From positions 124,001-188,000 of the forward strand of contig CAUJDW010000125.1 in NCBI GenBank assembly GCA_963169455.1: a stretch of 64,000 nucleotides of DNA. The letters are read 5' to 3'. The stretch comes from Bacteroidota bacterium. GTDB taxonomy: Bacteria > Bacteroidota > Bacteroidia > Chitinophagales > Saprospiraceae. The notes beneath the pieces are model-generated. The model was not told where the DNA came from. It did no database searches and worked only from the letters and a program-made list of their open reading frames with translations. Shown here one piece after another: positions 1 through 8,815 of this stretch (its first letter is position 1; each line of letters begins with the position of its first letter). Position numbers and translations under genes: made by a program.

Positions 1-1143
1 GATGCAGGGCAGGCCCTGCTCAGGGCAAAGATCAGTGGCAGAGCCAGCATCGCCGGCGCCGCCATCGACTACAAGCCCCGGGGTTACCGCCTGGATGGGC
101 TGCAGGCAGAGCTGGCCTTTGATGAAAACGGCTTATTGGCCGAAGCCGTGCAATTGCGGCTCAACGGAAATGTCGTCCACCTGCGGGGGCAATTCCGGGA
201 TTTCCTGCCCTTCCTCTTTCTGCCCGGGCGGGAGTTGCGGGCTTCCCTGGAGCTGTATTCCCCGCATTTCGACTTCGGGCGGTTTCAGGCGCCGCAAAAA
301 CATCTGCCCAACCTGAGGAAAGGGCCCTATGAGCCCACGCCCATCACGGAACTGGTGCTGGCAGGGCTGGAAAACCTGGACGCCGAGCTCGATGTCAGGC
401 TGGATACGGTAAGCTACCGCCATTTCCGGGCGGCCGATATGAGGGGTGTTTTCCGGATGTCGCCGGGCCTGTTGCGCATCGAGGATGCCGGGATGGCCCT
501 GGCCGGCGGGCAGTTCCGCCTCGACGGGCAGATCAGCGGGCTGGAGGAAAATGCGCCCCGCATCGATGTGCGCGCCGGCTTCCTGGGCGCCGACATCCAG
601 AAGGCCTTTCTGGCTTTCGACAACTTCGGGCAGTACGAACTGGACGCCGCCAATATCGAGGGCAGGCTGGACGCCGAAGCGGTTTTCCGGGCCCGCGCCA
701 ACGCCAATTACGACATTCTGCCGGCCAGCATGGAAGGCCGCATCAGCCTGAAGGTCGAAGACGGCGCCCTGATCGGGCTGCCGGCCCTGGATTCGATGCA
801 AAATTTCCTGCTGCGCAAGCGCAAGCTCTCCGACATCCGCTTCGCCACCCTGGAGAATACCTTCTCGCTGAAGGGGCGGGACCTTTTTATCGACCACTTT
901 TTCGTGGCTTCCACCGCGCTGACTTTCGGGGTGCAGGGCCGTTATGGCCTGGGTGCAGGAAGTTCCGCCAACCTGCTGTTCGAACTGCCTGTGGGCAACC
1001 TGCTCAGCCCGGGCCTTCGGTTGGAGGCCCTGCATAACCCCGGTGATCGCGGCAAGGGGCCGGTGCTTTTGCTGCGGGCTAAAAAAGATGAAGAGGGGAA
1101 ATGGAATTTCAGGCTGGTGTGGTCGAGGAAGGAGCGGGAGTGA
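1..1143 (+). CDS. AsmA-like protein, C-terminal part (5' end outside window)
   Basis: The frame is open from base 1, so this is the 3' part of a longer gene; the first internal ATG is at 136. The visible 380 residues alternate short hydrophobic beta-strand segments with repeated phrases such as LRIEDAGMALAGGQFRLDG, the pattern of the AsmA / AsmA_2 C-terminal beta-repeat domain. Proteins of that family are inner-membrane-anchored, span the periplasm and are implicated in lipid transfer or outer-membrane homeostasis. The C-terminal residues (KDEEGKWNFRLVW) end in a positively charged tail. The gene is convergent with the T9SS cargo gene downstream. Family membership is inferred from the repeat pattern; the N-terminal membrane helix would lie outside the window. 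Confidence 0.6.
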   Translation, partial: DAGQALLRAKISGRASIAGAAIDYKPRGYRLDGLQAELAFDENGLLAEAVQLRLNGNVVHLRGQFRDFLPFLFLPGRELRASLELYSPHFDFGRFQAPQKHLPNLRKGPYEPTPITELVLAGLENLDAELDVRLDTVSYRHFRAADMRGVFRMSPGLLRIEDAGMALAGGQFRLDGQISGLEENAPRIDVRAGFLGADIQKAFLAFDNFGQYELDAANIEGRLDAEAVFRARANANYDILPASMEGRISLKVEDGALIGLPALDSMQNFLLRKRKLSDIRFATLENTFSLKGRDLFIDHFFVASTALTFGVQGRYGLGAGSSANLLFELPVGNLLSPGLRLEALHNPGDRGKGPVLLLRAKKDEEGKWNFRLVWSRKERE

Positions 1144-1311
1144 GCGGAAGGGGATTTTGCAGATGGTGGAGTCAAATCAGAAACCTCTGGCGCCAGGCGC
1201 CGGAGCCGAAAATCATTTCTATTAAAGCCGATTTAACCTTGCTCAGGGCGCAGATGCCAAGGTTTTTGTCGGAGCAATGGAAAATTTGCTTTCTGAAAGA
1301 CAATAAAAGCT

Positions 1312-2415
1312 TCACCTCAACAGCGCCACTTCCCCGTATTCCCTGGCGCTTTCCCCATTCCCGAATGCATACTCCAGCACAAAGGCGTACAAGCCTGCCG
1401 GCGCCGGTTCCCCCTGTACCCGCCCGTCCCAGCCTTCATCGGGGTCTTTGCTTTCGAAAACTTTGCCGCCCCAGCGATCGAACACGGACAGATGGAAGCT
1501 GCCGGGCTCGCAGGCCAGGTAGGCCCGGAAGGTGTCATTGCGGCCGTCGCTGTTGGGGGAGAAGGCGTTGGGCAGGTAGGCCGGGCAGATGGTGTCCGTT
1601 TCCACTTCTACCGAATCTGTGGGTTCGGTGGGTTCGTCTTCGAAGCTTTTGCGCAGGCGGCCGGCGTCGAGCAAGATGTTGCAGCTGCGCGGGTTGGCTT
1701 CATCCTCGAAGGCCGCTTCGAAGATGAGGAAATCGGCCTGCACCGGGGCCGTGAAGCGGAAGGTGTACTCCTGCCAGGGGTAATGATCGATGGGCTGGGA
1801 AAGGTGTATCTCCCGGCCTTTTTTGCACTCGCCTTCGCCGATGAAGACGCGCAGCCGGCAGGGGTTGCCGAAATCGATGCCCTCCCAGCTGAAGCCGGGC
1901 TCATGGCTCAGCGAGTAGGTGAGGTCGTACTCCTGCCCGGCTTTTATCGTATCGAGCAGGAAAACCCCAACGCCCTCGGCCGAGCCTGCCAGGGGCGGCC
2001 CGAACTGGTCGGCGCCCCGGGCCACCAGCCCGATAAAAGTGAGGTTGTCGGCCGCCGCCCTGGCGATGCCGAACTGCCCCGGCTGAGTGTCGGCGCTGCT
2101 GAGAGAGCCGCAGTTCATCCAGGGCGCCGGGGGGAAGTTCATCCGCGGCGGGCCCTCCATGGAAGGGTTGGGAAGGAATTCCTGGGCCCGGGCGAAAGGG
2201 GCGGCGCCCAGGAACAGCATTATCAGGATATGGACAAGGAGCCTTGGGAGAACTGCTCCGGCAGGAGTAATGGATTTTTGGAGCGCTGGAATAATGTGTC
2301 CTGGTTCTGCCCGCCGGGGGGTGGGCAATGGGGTAATCCACCGCGCCACCGCACCACCATTCCAATATTCCTTCCGAAAACTTTCCGAAAGGCCTTCACT
2401 GATCGACGACTTCAT
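1312..2415 (-). CDS. Secreted protein with gliding-motility-type C-terminal domain (T9SS cargo)
   Basis: The last ~90 residues match the gliding motility-associated C-terminal domain (type B T9SS sorting signal): LPNAFSPNSDGRNDTF, then VFDRWGGKVFES, W-D-G-R and a P-A-G-L-Y-A-F-V strand. The preceding ~230 residues look like a carbohydrate-binding/jelly-roll module ending in an acidic linker (DEPTEPTDSVEVETDT). A hydrophobic stretch ending in APFARAQ is the likely signal peptide, but it lies about 55 residues into the frame. The true start is therefore probably downstream of 2415, and the first ~50 residues look non-coding. Predicted route: Sec to the periplasm, then T9SS (SprA, same window) to the cell surface. 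The passenger domain's function is not recognised. Confidence 0.75.
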   Translation of the reverse strand: MKSSISEGLSESFRKEYWNGGAVARWITPLPTPRRAEPGHIIPALQKSITPAGAVLPRLLVHILIMLFLGAAPFARAQEFLPNPSMEGPPRMNFPPAPWMNCGSLSSADTQPGQFGIARAAADNLTFIGLVARGADQFGPPLAGSAEGVGVFLLDTIKAGQEYDLTYSLSHEPGFSWEGIDFGNPCRLRVFIGEGECKKGREIHLSQPIDHYPWQEYTFRFTAPVQADFLIFEAAFEDEANPRSCNILLDAGRLRKSFEDEPTEPTDSVEVETDTICPAYLPNAFSPNSDGRNDTFRAYLACEPGSFHLSVFDRWGGKVFESKDPDEGWDGRVQGEPAPAGLYAFVLEYAFGNGESAREYGEVALLR

Positions 2416-2670
2416 ATTCCGGGTGTTTTGCTGCCGCGAAGGTAAGGGTTAGAGAAATGAATTGCGTGCTTTCCCTGCCATTCGGGCAGAAAAATGCCAT
2501 TCGTGAATCCTCTGCTAAAAATCTTATTAATTACCTTGGAAAGTGGTATTTTGGTGTGCCCGTCCGGTATGGGTATTCCAACATTCGGGCCTGCGCAATA
2601 GACAGCTGTTTCAAGTATCTTCCATGAACAGGAAAACCCATTCCGAATTGGAATAAATACAACCACATTC

Positions 2671-4293
2671 ATGAGTAGTCAATTGGAAAACAAAGCGGTC
2701 ATTTTCACACATTTTTCCCATTTAAGCCACGAAGAGAGTAGCCATGATTTTCGGGTTAAAGCCGACCGCCTGGTCGATACCTATACGCCGGTGATAAGAT
2801 CATACATGGAGTGTAATAAAGGCAAAGAACGGATTGGAATCGTTTATGCATACGTTGATTGGGCCATTAAAAAGACAGTTACAAATCCATATACCATTGA
2901 ACAGAACGGAAAGATTGACTTGCAGGTTTCTTCCGAAATCCTGGTACAGGAGAAAGAACTCTTTGACGTCCTTGAAAGGGCAAAGGAACAGGCATTGTCA
3001 GAGGTGATGAGAAAAGACGGTGAATTTTATTATCCCATCAATTTCGTTTTTGTAGGCCTTGACAAATTACTGGGTTTCCTCAGGAATATTGTTGAAGTCA
3101 GGCCCAACCTGTTGACACTTCTTTTCGGCCCGGAAAAAACATTTGGTTACGATTCACCGAAGTTTGTTGAAGCAATAATAAGGCTGGCCCGGCAGGATGT
3201 ATATTATTTGGCCCGGCACCCGGTCATAAGGGTAGATGAGGATGCTCAGGTACATCCCGACAGCATCGATTTGCTACTTGACACTTTCAGGGAAATTCAC
3301 TCAAAGAGGTTGTATTTTTTCTTTTCAGGGAGATATGGCCGGTTTGATGGCAGGCCTGACCCGCTCAACGATCATCCGGTTCGGGTGCACTGGTTTTACC
3401 CGCCCGGCGCCACCGTGGATAAACTCGATGACCTTAAGGAATATAGCAAAGTCAGCCGCAGGTTTTTGGCCGACGTGTCATTCTTAGGGGGGACCCAATA
3501 TTTAAGCCATAAGGGCAGCCTGGAAGAAGAAATTGTGAAGAATTGTAGCAAACACATGCAAATGCTGATCCGGGAGAAAAAAGTACCCGGTAACCCCCGC
3601 CCAAGTGAACAAGTTGTCTCAGGAGCCGGCTTGATCATGTCTTCCCGGGCCATCACCCTGTTGCCCCCGTTCATGAACTTCAAGCTTACGACTTGGGTGG
3701 ATGACAACAATAAACGGCTAATGCATGAAATGCTCGAAGATATCGCAAAAGGGGACAAGGAATCCATTCCTGAAGCCATTTTTCAGCAGAGCAGGCATGG
3801 GGAAAAAGGGCTATCCAAAGAATATATTGAAAACAAAACCGAAAATTACCTGGAACGGCTATTGCGCGGATGTATGTTTCATTCCATGATCGCTACTATT
3901 GAGGGAAAACCCACGGAGTACTCCAAGATGGTTAGAGATATTGTTTTGGGGAAAACAGATGAATTAAGCGAAGAGAGGATTGCGAAAGTGAAAGAAGCCA
4001 TTGAAGGGATAGCTCGGGAAAAAATGCAGATCGTCCTGGATTGCTGGGGGGCTTCTGACTATGAAAGAAAGGATCCGGACAACCCGAATGAGAAAGAGCA
4101 GGAACAATTTATTTCTTATTCCTGGGCAAAATCGCTGAATGTGGACGAGAAGAGAAAAGACCGATTAGTTGAAAACCTTGTGGAAGAAGCCATGCAATAC
4201 CTAGAAGTCGTAAAACACTGGCCTATTTTCGTGAGCTCGGTTAAAAGGCTGTCTTTTATTGGGAATGACTGGTTATACAAAAGAGTGGATTGA
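2671..4293 (+). CDS. Orphan 540-aa protein with GT-A glycosyltransferase-like motifs
   Basis: I do not recognise this as a named family. It has no signal peptide and no obvious membrane helix, so it is probably cytoplasmic. A V-D-E-D-A-Q motif near residue 190 is followed by a helix (PDSIDLLLDTF), which resembles the DxD metal/nucleotide-sugar site of GT-A glycosyltransferases. Near residue 330, SGAGLIMSSRAITLLPPF then TTWVDDNN resembles the acceptor-side region of GT2-like enzymes, where an acidic pair follows the nucleotide site. The C-terminal ~180 residues are helical and charged. Codons are visibly AT-richer than in flanking genes, which suggests lateral acquisition. It stands alone between a convergent pair's far end and a repeat-rich gap. 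Function is inference only. Confidence 0.6.
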   Translation: MSSQLENKAVIFTHFSHLSHEESSHDFRVKADRLVDTYTPVIRSYMECNKGKERIGIVYAYVDWAIKKTVTNPYTIEQNGKIDLQVSSEILVQEKELFDVLERAKEQALSEVMRKDGEFYYPINFVFVGLDKLLGFLRNIVEVRPNLLTLLFGPEKTFGYDSPKFVEAIIRLARQDVYYLARHPVIRVDEDAQVHPDSIDLLLDTFREIHSKRLYFFFSGRYGRFDGRPDPLNDHPVRVHWFYPPGATVDKLDDLKEYSKVSRRFLADVSFLGGTQYLSHKGSLEEEIVKNCSKHMQMLIREKKVPGNPRPSEQVVSGAGLIMSSRAITLLPPFMNFKLTTWVDDNNKRLMHEMLEDIAKGDKESIPEAIFQQSRHGEKGLSKEYIENKTENYLERLLRGCMFHSMIATIEGKPTEYSKMVRDIVLGKTDELSEERIAKVKEAIEGIAREKMQIVLDCWGASDYERKDPDNPNEKEQEQFISYSWAKSLNVDEKRKDRLVENLVEEAMQYLEVVKHWPIFVSSVKRLSFIGNDWLYKRVD

Positions 4294-4373
4294 TGGTCAT
4301 GCCCGGCCAGCACTCACTGCGCCGGGCGCCCCGGTTTGCATGGCATGCAAAGAATAATTGTTCAATCAAAGCT

Positions 4374-4499
4374 AAGTAGCCGGACACATTTAGCAGAACA
4401 ATATTACAATCCAACAATATAACCCTGGCCCCAGGAACAAGGCTATTGACGCCCTATTTCCGAAGCAGTATGCGTTATAATAAATGTGTCCAGCTACTT
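4374..4499. repeat. 126-bp element with 19-bp terminal inverted repeats (MITE-like)
   Basis: The left end 4374-4392 (aagtagccggacacattta) and right end 4481-4499 (taaatgtgtccagctactt) are inverted repeats with one mismatch. The AT-rich interior has no ORF. Together with the repeat that follows, it fills most of the 353-bp gap between the orphan gene and the hexosaminidase. It is non-coding, and no target-site duplication could be confirmed by eye. Confidence 0.6.
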
Positions 4500-4503
4500 A
4501 CTT

Positions 4504-4545
4504 GCTTAGGTTGGAACGCAGGCCTGTGGCCCGCGAAGTGATAAT
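4504..4545. repeat. REP-like dispersed repeat, copy 1 (partner of 20431-20496)
   Basis: The core ttaggttggaacgc, then ggcct, then ggcccgcga and a nearby gataatc is shared with 20438-20477. In this copy the hairpin is imperfect (cgcaggcctgtggcccgcg). It lies directly after the inverted-repeat element and upstream of the hexosaminidase start at 4647. Confidence 0.55.
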
Positions 4546-4646
4546 CAGAGAGGCTTTGCCTGTGTCGTGAGCCGCATGCCCACGTTCCAGATAAGGCCGC
4601 TAAGGAGTCCTGAAAAGGCATCAATCAAAACAAAATAACTGACATC

Positions 4647-6242
4647 ATGAACAAGAAATTTAGTTCCCTAACCATGCTGTATGCGGCCGTTCTGCTGGCC
4701 GTTGCCATGCTTCCCATATCCTGCACGCCCACGCCCCCTCCCACGCCGAAAGACCTGGCCCAGGAGGCCATCATTCCTCTGCCCGTCTCCCTGGAAGCGA
4801 CGGGCAGTTCCTTCCGCCTGACGGAGAAAACGGACATCTACGTGCAGGCGGGCAATCCCGAACTGGAACGCCTCGGGCAGTACCTGGCGGGCTTGCTGAA
4901 CCCCGCTACGGGGCTGGAAATTGGCGTAAAAACAACGGACGAGGCGCCGGCATCCGGCCACTTCTACCTCGCCCTGGGCGCCAATGACGCCGAACTGGGG
5001 AAGGAAGGCTACCAACTGGAAATAGCCGAAACAACGGTGAACCTGACGGCAAACGAAGCAGCGGGGATATTTTACGGCATTCAAACCCTGCGCCACCTGC
5101 TGCCGGCAGCCATCGAAAAACCGGAAAAACAGGAAGGCCCCTGGGAAATCGCCAGCGGCAAAATCCGCGACTATCCCGGTTATGGGCACCGGGGCAGCAT
5201 GCTCGACGTCTCCCGCCACTTCTTCAGCGTGGAGGAAGTCAAGCGGTACATCGACCTGATTTCTCTGTACAAAATGAACGTCCTGCACCTGCACCTGTCC
5301 GACGACCAGGGCTGGCGCATCGAGATCAAATCCTGGCCTAAGCTGGCCGAAATAGGCGGCAGCACCGAAGTCGGCGGCGGCGAAGGCGGCTTCTACACCC
5401 AGGAACAGTACAAAGACATCGTACAGTACGCCCAGGATCGTTACATCATGATCATTCCCGAAATAGACATGCCGGGCCATACCAACGCCGCCCTGGCTTC
5501 CTACGGCGAGCTCAACTGCGACGGACAGCCCCGCAAACTCTATACCGGTACGGAAGTCGGCTTCAGCACTTTCTGCACCACCAAAGACACGGTCTATAAA
5601 TTCATCGACGACGTCTTCCGCGAACTGGCGGCTTTGACCCCCGGCCCATACCTCCATATCGGCGGCGACGAGTCGCACGTGACGCCCATGGCCGAGTACA
5701 TCCCCTTCATCAACCGGGTGCAGGACATCGTAGCCGCCCATGGCAAGCAGGTCGTCGGCTGGGATGAGATCGCCAATGCCGAGATGAAGCCCGGTACGAT
5801 CGTACAGTTGTGGGCCGGCGCGGAAAACGCCAAAATGGGCGTGGAAAAAGGCGCCAAAGTGATCATGTCGCCCGCCAGCAAGGCTTATATCGACATGAAG
5901 TACGACTCGACCACCGAGCTGGGGCTGGCCTGGGCCGGGTACATTGAAGTCGACACCGGCTATATCTGGGACCCCGCCGCCATGGCCGCCGCCGAAGGGG
6001 TGGACAAGAGCGTCATCCTCGGCGTGGAAGCCCCGCTGTGGTCGGAAACCGTCACCAACATCAAAGAAGTGGAGTTCATGGCCTTCCCCCGCATCCCCGG
6101 CATCGCCGAGATCGGCTGGACGCCGGCCAACCTCCGGCAGTGGGACGAGTACAAGCTGCGGCTGGGCAAACAGAAAGCCCGCTTCGAAGCGATGGAGATC
6201 AATTACTACGCATCGCCGAAGGTGCCCTGGGCGGCTCAGTAG
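4647..6242 (+). CDS. Beta-N-acetylhexosaminidase, GH20 lipoprotein
   Basis: A 531-residue GH20 enzyme that releases terminal GlcNAc or GalNAc from glycans such as chitin oligomers by substrate-assisted catalysis. The N-terminus is a lipoprotein signal with lipobox LPISC (Cys26), followed by a proline-rich linker, so it is anchored in the envelope facing the periplasm or surface. Residues ~40-170 fit the GH20b N-terminal domain. The barrel starts near 175 (GYGHRGSMLDVSRHFF) and has HLHLSDDQGWRIEI and the catalytic pair Asp341-Glu342 in HIGGDESH. The conserved WDE and W-A-G motifs follow. Length is normal for the family. It has no obvious operon partner; GH5 and GH3 genes lie 4-8 kb downstream. 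Confidence 0.93.
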   Translation: MNKKFSSLTMLYAAVLLAVAMLPISCTPTPPPTPKDLAQEAIIPLPVSLEATGSSFRLTEKTDIYVQAGNPELERLGQYLAGLLNPATGLEIGVKTTDEAPASGHFYLALGANDAELGKEGYQLEIAETTVNLTANEAAGIFYGIQTLRHLLPAAIEKPEKQEGPWEIASGKIRDYPGYGHRGSMLDVSRHFFSVEEVKRYIDLISLYKMNVLHLHLSDDQGWRIEIKSWPKLAEIGGSTEVGGGEGGFYTQEQYKDIVQYAQDRYIMIIPEIDMPGHTNAALASYGELNCDGQPRKLYTGTEVGFSTFCTTKDTVYKFIDDVFRELAALTPGPYLHIGGDESHVTPMAEYIPFINRVQDIVAAHGKQVVGWDEIANAEMKPGTIVQLWAGAENAKMGVEKGAKVIMSPASKAYIDMKYDSTTELGLAWAGYIEVDTGYIWDPAAMAAAEGVDKSVILGVEAPLWSETVTNIKEVEFMAFPRIPGIAEIGWTPANLRQWDEYKLRLGKQKARFEAMEINYYASPKVPWAAQ

Positions 6243-6350
6243 GCAGTAAGCCGGTGCGTTAGTCGCCAGGTGCGCCGCGGCTTTGCATCCTTGTTGGGGC
6301 TCGGTTAGCCGGGAGGGGAGAACCTCAGCGGGCAGGCTTATTTTTTATTG

Positions 6351-6375
6351 TCCCCGCCAGGGGTGGGGGCGGGGA
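6351..6375. terminator. Hairpin downstream of hexosaminidase
   Basis: tccccgcc (6351-6358) pairs with ggcgggga (6368-6375), followed by a short T run (taggtttt). It is a plausible terminator for the GH20 gene 110 bp upstream. The rest of the 600-bp gap (6243-6842) holds a small cctttttcaaaaagg hairpin near 6467, then the inverted-repeat element at 6568-6727, and no gene. Confidence 0.4.
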
Positions 6376-6567
6376 TAGGTTTTCCGTTCAACTTGAATTG
6401 TTGTCTGGTATTGCCTGATTTTATAAGCAACAGAGCCTACCCCAAAGGGATATTCCAATCTGCACCTTTTTCAAAAAGGGGATGTCATCGGGCATCCGCA
6501 GTTCGGGGAGATTGCGTTGGATGATATTTTTATCGCTTCAGGTTTTCCGGGCGCCGGCCCCGCTTAG

Positions 6568-6727
6568 AGCATGTTTGGAGGCCGGATTTGAAAGCGAAAA
6601 GTGTCAATTTTTCGGTGAGACAAGGCGCTTTTCGAAGGGCGTACCCTGAGGTACGGCCAAGAAAAGCAACGCAGTATAACCGGAAAAGTGGCCTTTTTTA
6701 GCTCAAAGGCTGGCCTCCAAACAAGCT
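6568..6727. repeat. 160-bp element with 16-bp terminal inverted repeats
   Basis: Left end agcatgtttggaggcc (6568-6583) and right end ggcctccaaacaagct (6712-6727) are inverted repeats with one mismatch. The interior contains a smaller palindrome, gtaccctgaggtac, near its centre and no ORF. A solo left-end-like sequence, agcatgtctggaggcc, occurs at 42803-42818 just after purD, so this is probably a dispersed non-autonomous element. Confidence 0.55.
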
Positions 6728-6842
6728 CCAAGGGCTTGTTGGGAAGTTGCGAAAAAATTATATATCAGAAATCCTTCCACAGAGGTAGGAATATTTTATA
6801 TTTTGGCCCCGAGCGTGTTTTTTTAACCTAAAACCGATTCCA

Positions 6843-7220
6843 ATGAAGCATTTGCCATCTTTTCTGGCCCTCTTTTGTTTTTGCCTGCCTTTCGCCTTGT
6901 CCGCCCAGTCCGCCGCAGTGGGCGAGTGGAAAACTTCGTTTCCCGATGACAAGGGCAACATGATACCCGTCCACCTTTCCATCAAAGCCGACAACACATA
7001 CGCGGTTGACTTCGGCGCCGACGGCACGGTTGATATCAAAGGGAAGTATATGGATGTGGAAGGCCACCTGACCATCCAGGATACGGAGGGCTCCGACTGC
7101 TCCGGCGAAGGCGTTTACCAACTGGAAGTCACCGCCGGCGGCATGAAGATGACCCGCATCAGCGACGAATGTGAGGGCCGGGGCGGCCCGGACGGAGTGA
7201 TGGCGTTCGAGCGGGCCTAG
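6843..7220 (+). CDS. Small secreted protein, lipocalin-like beta protein
   Basis: A 125-residue protein with a clear signal peptide (MKHLPSFLALFCFCLPFALSAQ, cleavage after the first A-Q). The mature part is predicted to be all beta: a G-E-W-K-T start, V-H-L-S-I-K-A-D-N-T-Y, V-D-I-K-G-K-Y and L-E-V-T-A-G-G-M-K-M-T-R-I. This resembles the small lipocalin-like/DUF domains of Bacteroidota, in which an opening W and a D-N-T-Y strand are typical. Two cysteines (in SDCSGE and SDECEG) could form a disulfide. It is monocistronic, bounded by the repeat element upstream and a strong terminator immediately downstream. The ligand is unknown. Confidence 0.6.
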   Translation: MKHLPSFLALFCFCLPFALSAQSAAVGEWKTSFPDDKGNMIPVHLSIKADNTYAVDFGADGTVDIKGKYMDVEGHLTIQDTEGSDCSGEGVYQLEVTAGGMKMTRISDECEGRGGPDGVMAFERA

Positions 7221-7240
7221 GCCAGACGAGGCCGAGCCTG

Positions 7241-7285
7241 AAAAAGTAAAGCGCCCCGGCTTTTGCGCGGGGCGCTTTACTTTTT
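7241..7285. terminator. Strong bidirectional terminator hairpin
   Basis: A 17-bp perfect stem: left arm 7241-7257 (aaaaagtaaagcgcccc), right arm 7269-7285, with an 11-nt loop. The A run on one side and T run on the other make it work in both directions. It separates the small secreted protein from the desaturase. It also shows that an ATG-like start at 7263 for the desaturase is wrong, because it would lie inside the hairpin. Confidence 0.85.
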
Positions 7286-7391
7286 GGCTGACAGCCATTT
7301 TCAAAAGGCATTGCACGAATTCAGGGCAACGTACAACTACCTGGCGGAACGGCATGTTTTAGAAAGGCCAGAAAAATTCGCACAAATAGAT

Positions 7392-8600
7392 ATGAGTACT
7401 TATTCCTTAAAACGACGCATCGAACTCGTCAAACAATCACTGGGCGACGGCCAGTGGAAAAAGCATTTCCTGCCCTTCGCCCAATCCGATGACCGGCTGG
7501 CATACCGGCAGGTGGGGTGGACCATTTTCTGGTTTGCCGTATTCGGGATAGCCGCCCTGGCCGTTGCGAAGCTGGCCTCCGGGAGCTACGGCTTCTGGTG
7601 GGGCGTGCTGGCCGCAATGCCCCTGACGATCGTGTGGGCCCTGTTCAGAAGCCGGTTGTTCAGCCTGCAGCACGACTGTGGCCACGAATCTCTATTTTCC
7701 ACCAGGGAAAAGAATGACAAATGGATGGAGGTGCTGAGCGTTTTTACCTGGATATCCGTTCCCTGGGCCGGCGTACACGCCATCCACCACATGACGAATG
7801 CCGAGCTCGAGTTCAGCGACGTGGGCGATGTGGCCCTGCTGACGGAAAAGAGCTTTTCGGAATTGTCGCTTGGCGCCAAGCTCTATTACTTTCTGCACCG
7901 GCACCCCCTTTTCCTGTGCGTAGTGGTCGGAACCTGGTATATCACCTTTTACGAACGCTTCCGCTTCGACCTCTTCAAGGAGAAAGTACAGGAACTGGAA
8001 AAGGTGGCCAAAGTGCGCAGCAAACTCCACGAAAAAACACCGGGCAAAACCAATTTACTGATCCTCTCGATATACAGCCTTCTGGCGCTTATCCTGGAAT
8101 GGACGTTTGGCCTGGGCCCGCATTTTCTTCTGCTGTTGTTCATTTCGAACATCGTATGGGGCAGCATCGCCTTCTGGTTCTTCTTCCTGCAGCACCAGGA
8201 TGAGGCCCTGCTGAAGCTCAGCGAGGAAAAACTGGAAGCACTGGCCCAGGAGGGCTTTCTCAAAAAAGGCAACAAACACCTGCTGGTCTCCCTGCTGGGC
8301 AGCACCTACTACAAGGTGCCCGCCTGGCTCCGCTACTTCGTGGCGGACATTACCTTCCACCCCGTGCACCATCTGGTGGAAGGAATCCCCAACTACCGCA
8401 TAAAAGATGCCTGGGCCAAACTGAAGGAACTGATCCCCGAAACCGAATCCATCATCACAACCCTGACCATACGTTCCAGCCTGAAGCTGATCACCAGGTG
8501 GTACCTGCTGTTCGACACGGAGCTCGATAAGATGGTGACGGCCTGGGAGTTTTTCCGGAATAAAAGGTACCGGCGGCTGTTGTTCAGTAGGGCGGGGTGA
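7392..8600 (+). CDS. Fatty acid desaturase (membrane di-iron)
   Basis: A 402-residue integral membrane desaturase that introduces a double bond into acyl chains of membrane lipids using O2 and a di-iron centre. All three histidine boxes are present: HDCGH (94-98), HAIHH (129-133) and HPVHH (323-327). This is the layout of the FA_desaturase family of the omega-6/DesA type. Hydrophobic segments flank the boxes (for example IFWFAVFGIAALAVAKLA and a helical pair around 230-280). The start at 7392 (MSTYSLKRRIELV) was chosen because a start at 7263 would fall within the upstream terminator. Monocistronic; the gene after it is convergent. Regulation by temperature or redox cannot be read from the sequence. 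Confidence 0.9.
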   Translation: MSTYSLKRRIELVKQSLGDGQWKKHFLPFAQSDDRLAYRQVGWTIFWFAVFGIAALAVAKLASGSYGFWWGVLAAMPLTIVWALFRSRLFSLQHDCGHESLFSTREKNDKWMEVLSVFTWISVPWAGVHAIHHMTNAELEFSDVGDVALLTEKSFSELSLGAKLYYFLHRHPLFLCVVVGTWYITFYERFRFDLFKEKVQELEKVAKVRSKLHEKTPGKTNLLILSIYSLLALILEWTFGLGPHFLLLLFISNIVWGSIAFWFFFLQHQDEALLKLSEEKLEALAQEGFLKKGNKHLLVSLLGSTYYKVPAWLRYFVADITFHPVHHLVEGIPNYRIKDAWAKLKELIPETESIITTLTIRSSLKLITRWYLLFDTELDKMVTAWEFFRNKRYRRLLFSRAG

Positions 8601-8753
8601 GTGCCGGGCTTGCCATTGACCAGTGTTTGTGGCCGGTTTTGCCTTCGATGCTGAAGCTGTGGACAAGTTCCCGGGTGGGGGAGTAGCGCCATGGGCCCAG
8701 GGGCAAAATACAAACAGGAGTCATCCCGAAACGGATACATGTGGCCAAGGATA

Positions 8754-8804
8754 AGCCACGGGGCGGCTGATTTATGCAAAATCAAGCCGAGCCGCCCCGT
8801 GGCT
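8754..8804. repeat. Intergenic hairpin repeat family, copy 1
   Basis: A 15-bp perfect stem (agccacggggcggct at 8754-8768 against 8790-8804) with a 21-nt loop containing gcaaaatca. A second copy with nearly the same stem and loop lies at 42942-42995. Here it sits 12 bp from the stop codon of the minus-strand gene ending at 8816 and between convergent genes, so it may act as a terminator for both. Confidence 0.75.
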
Positions 8805-8815
8805 GGCTGCAAATT

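Noticed and set aside
1492-2445. Plus-strand frame opposite the T9SS cargo gene
   Set aside because: The minus-strand frame carries a clear gliding-motility C-terminal domain; the plus frame has no recognisable sequence.
2412-2672. Minus-strand 86-codon frame upstream of the orphan gene
   Set aside because: No protein-like pattern and it overlaps the likely promoter of the orphan gene.
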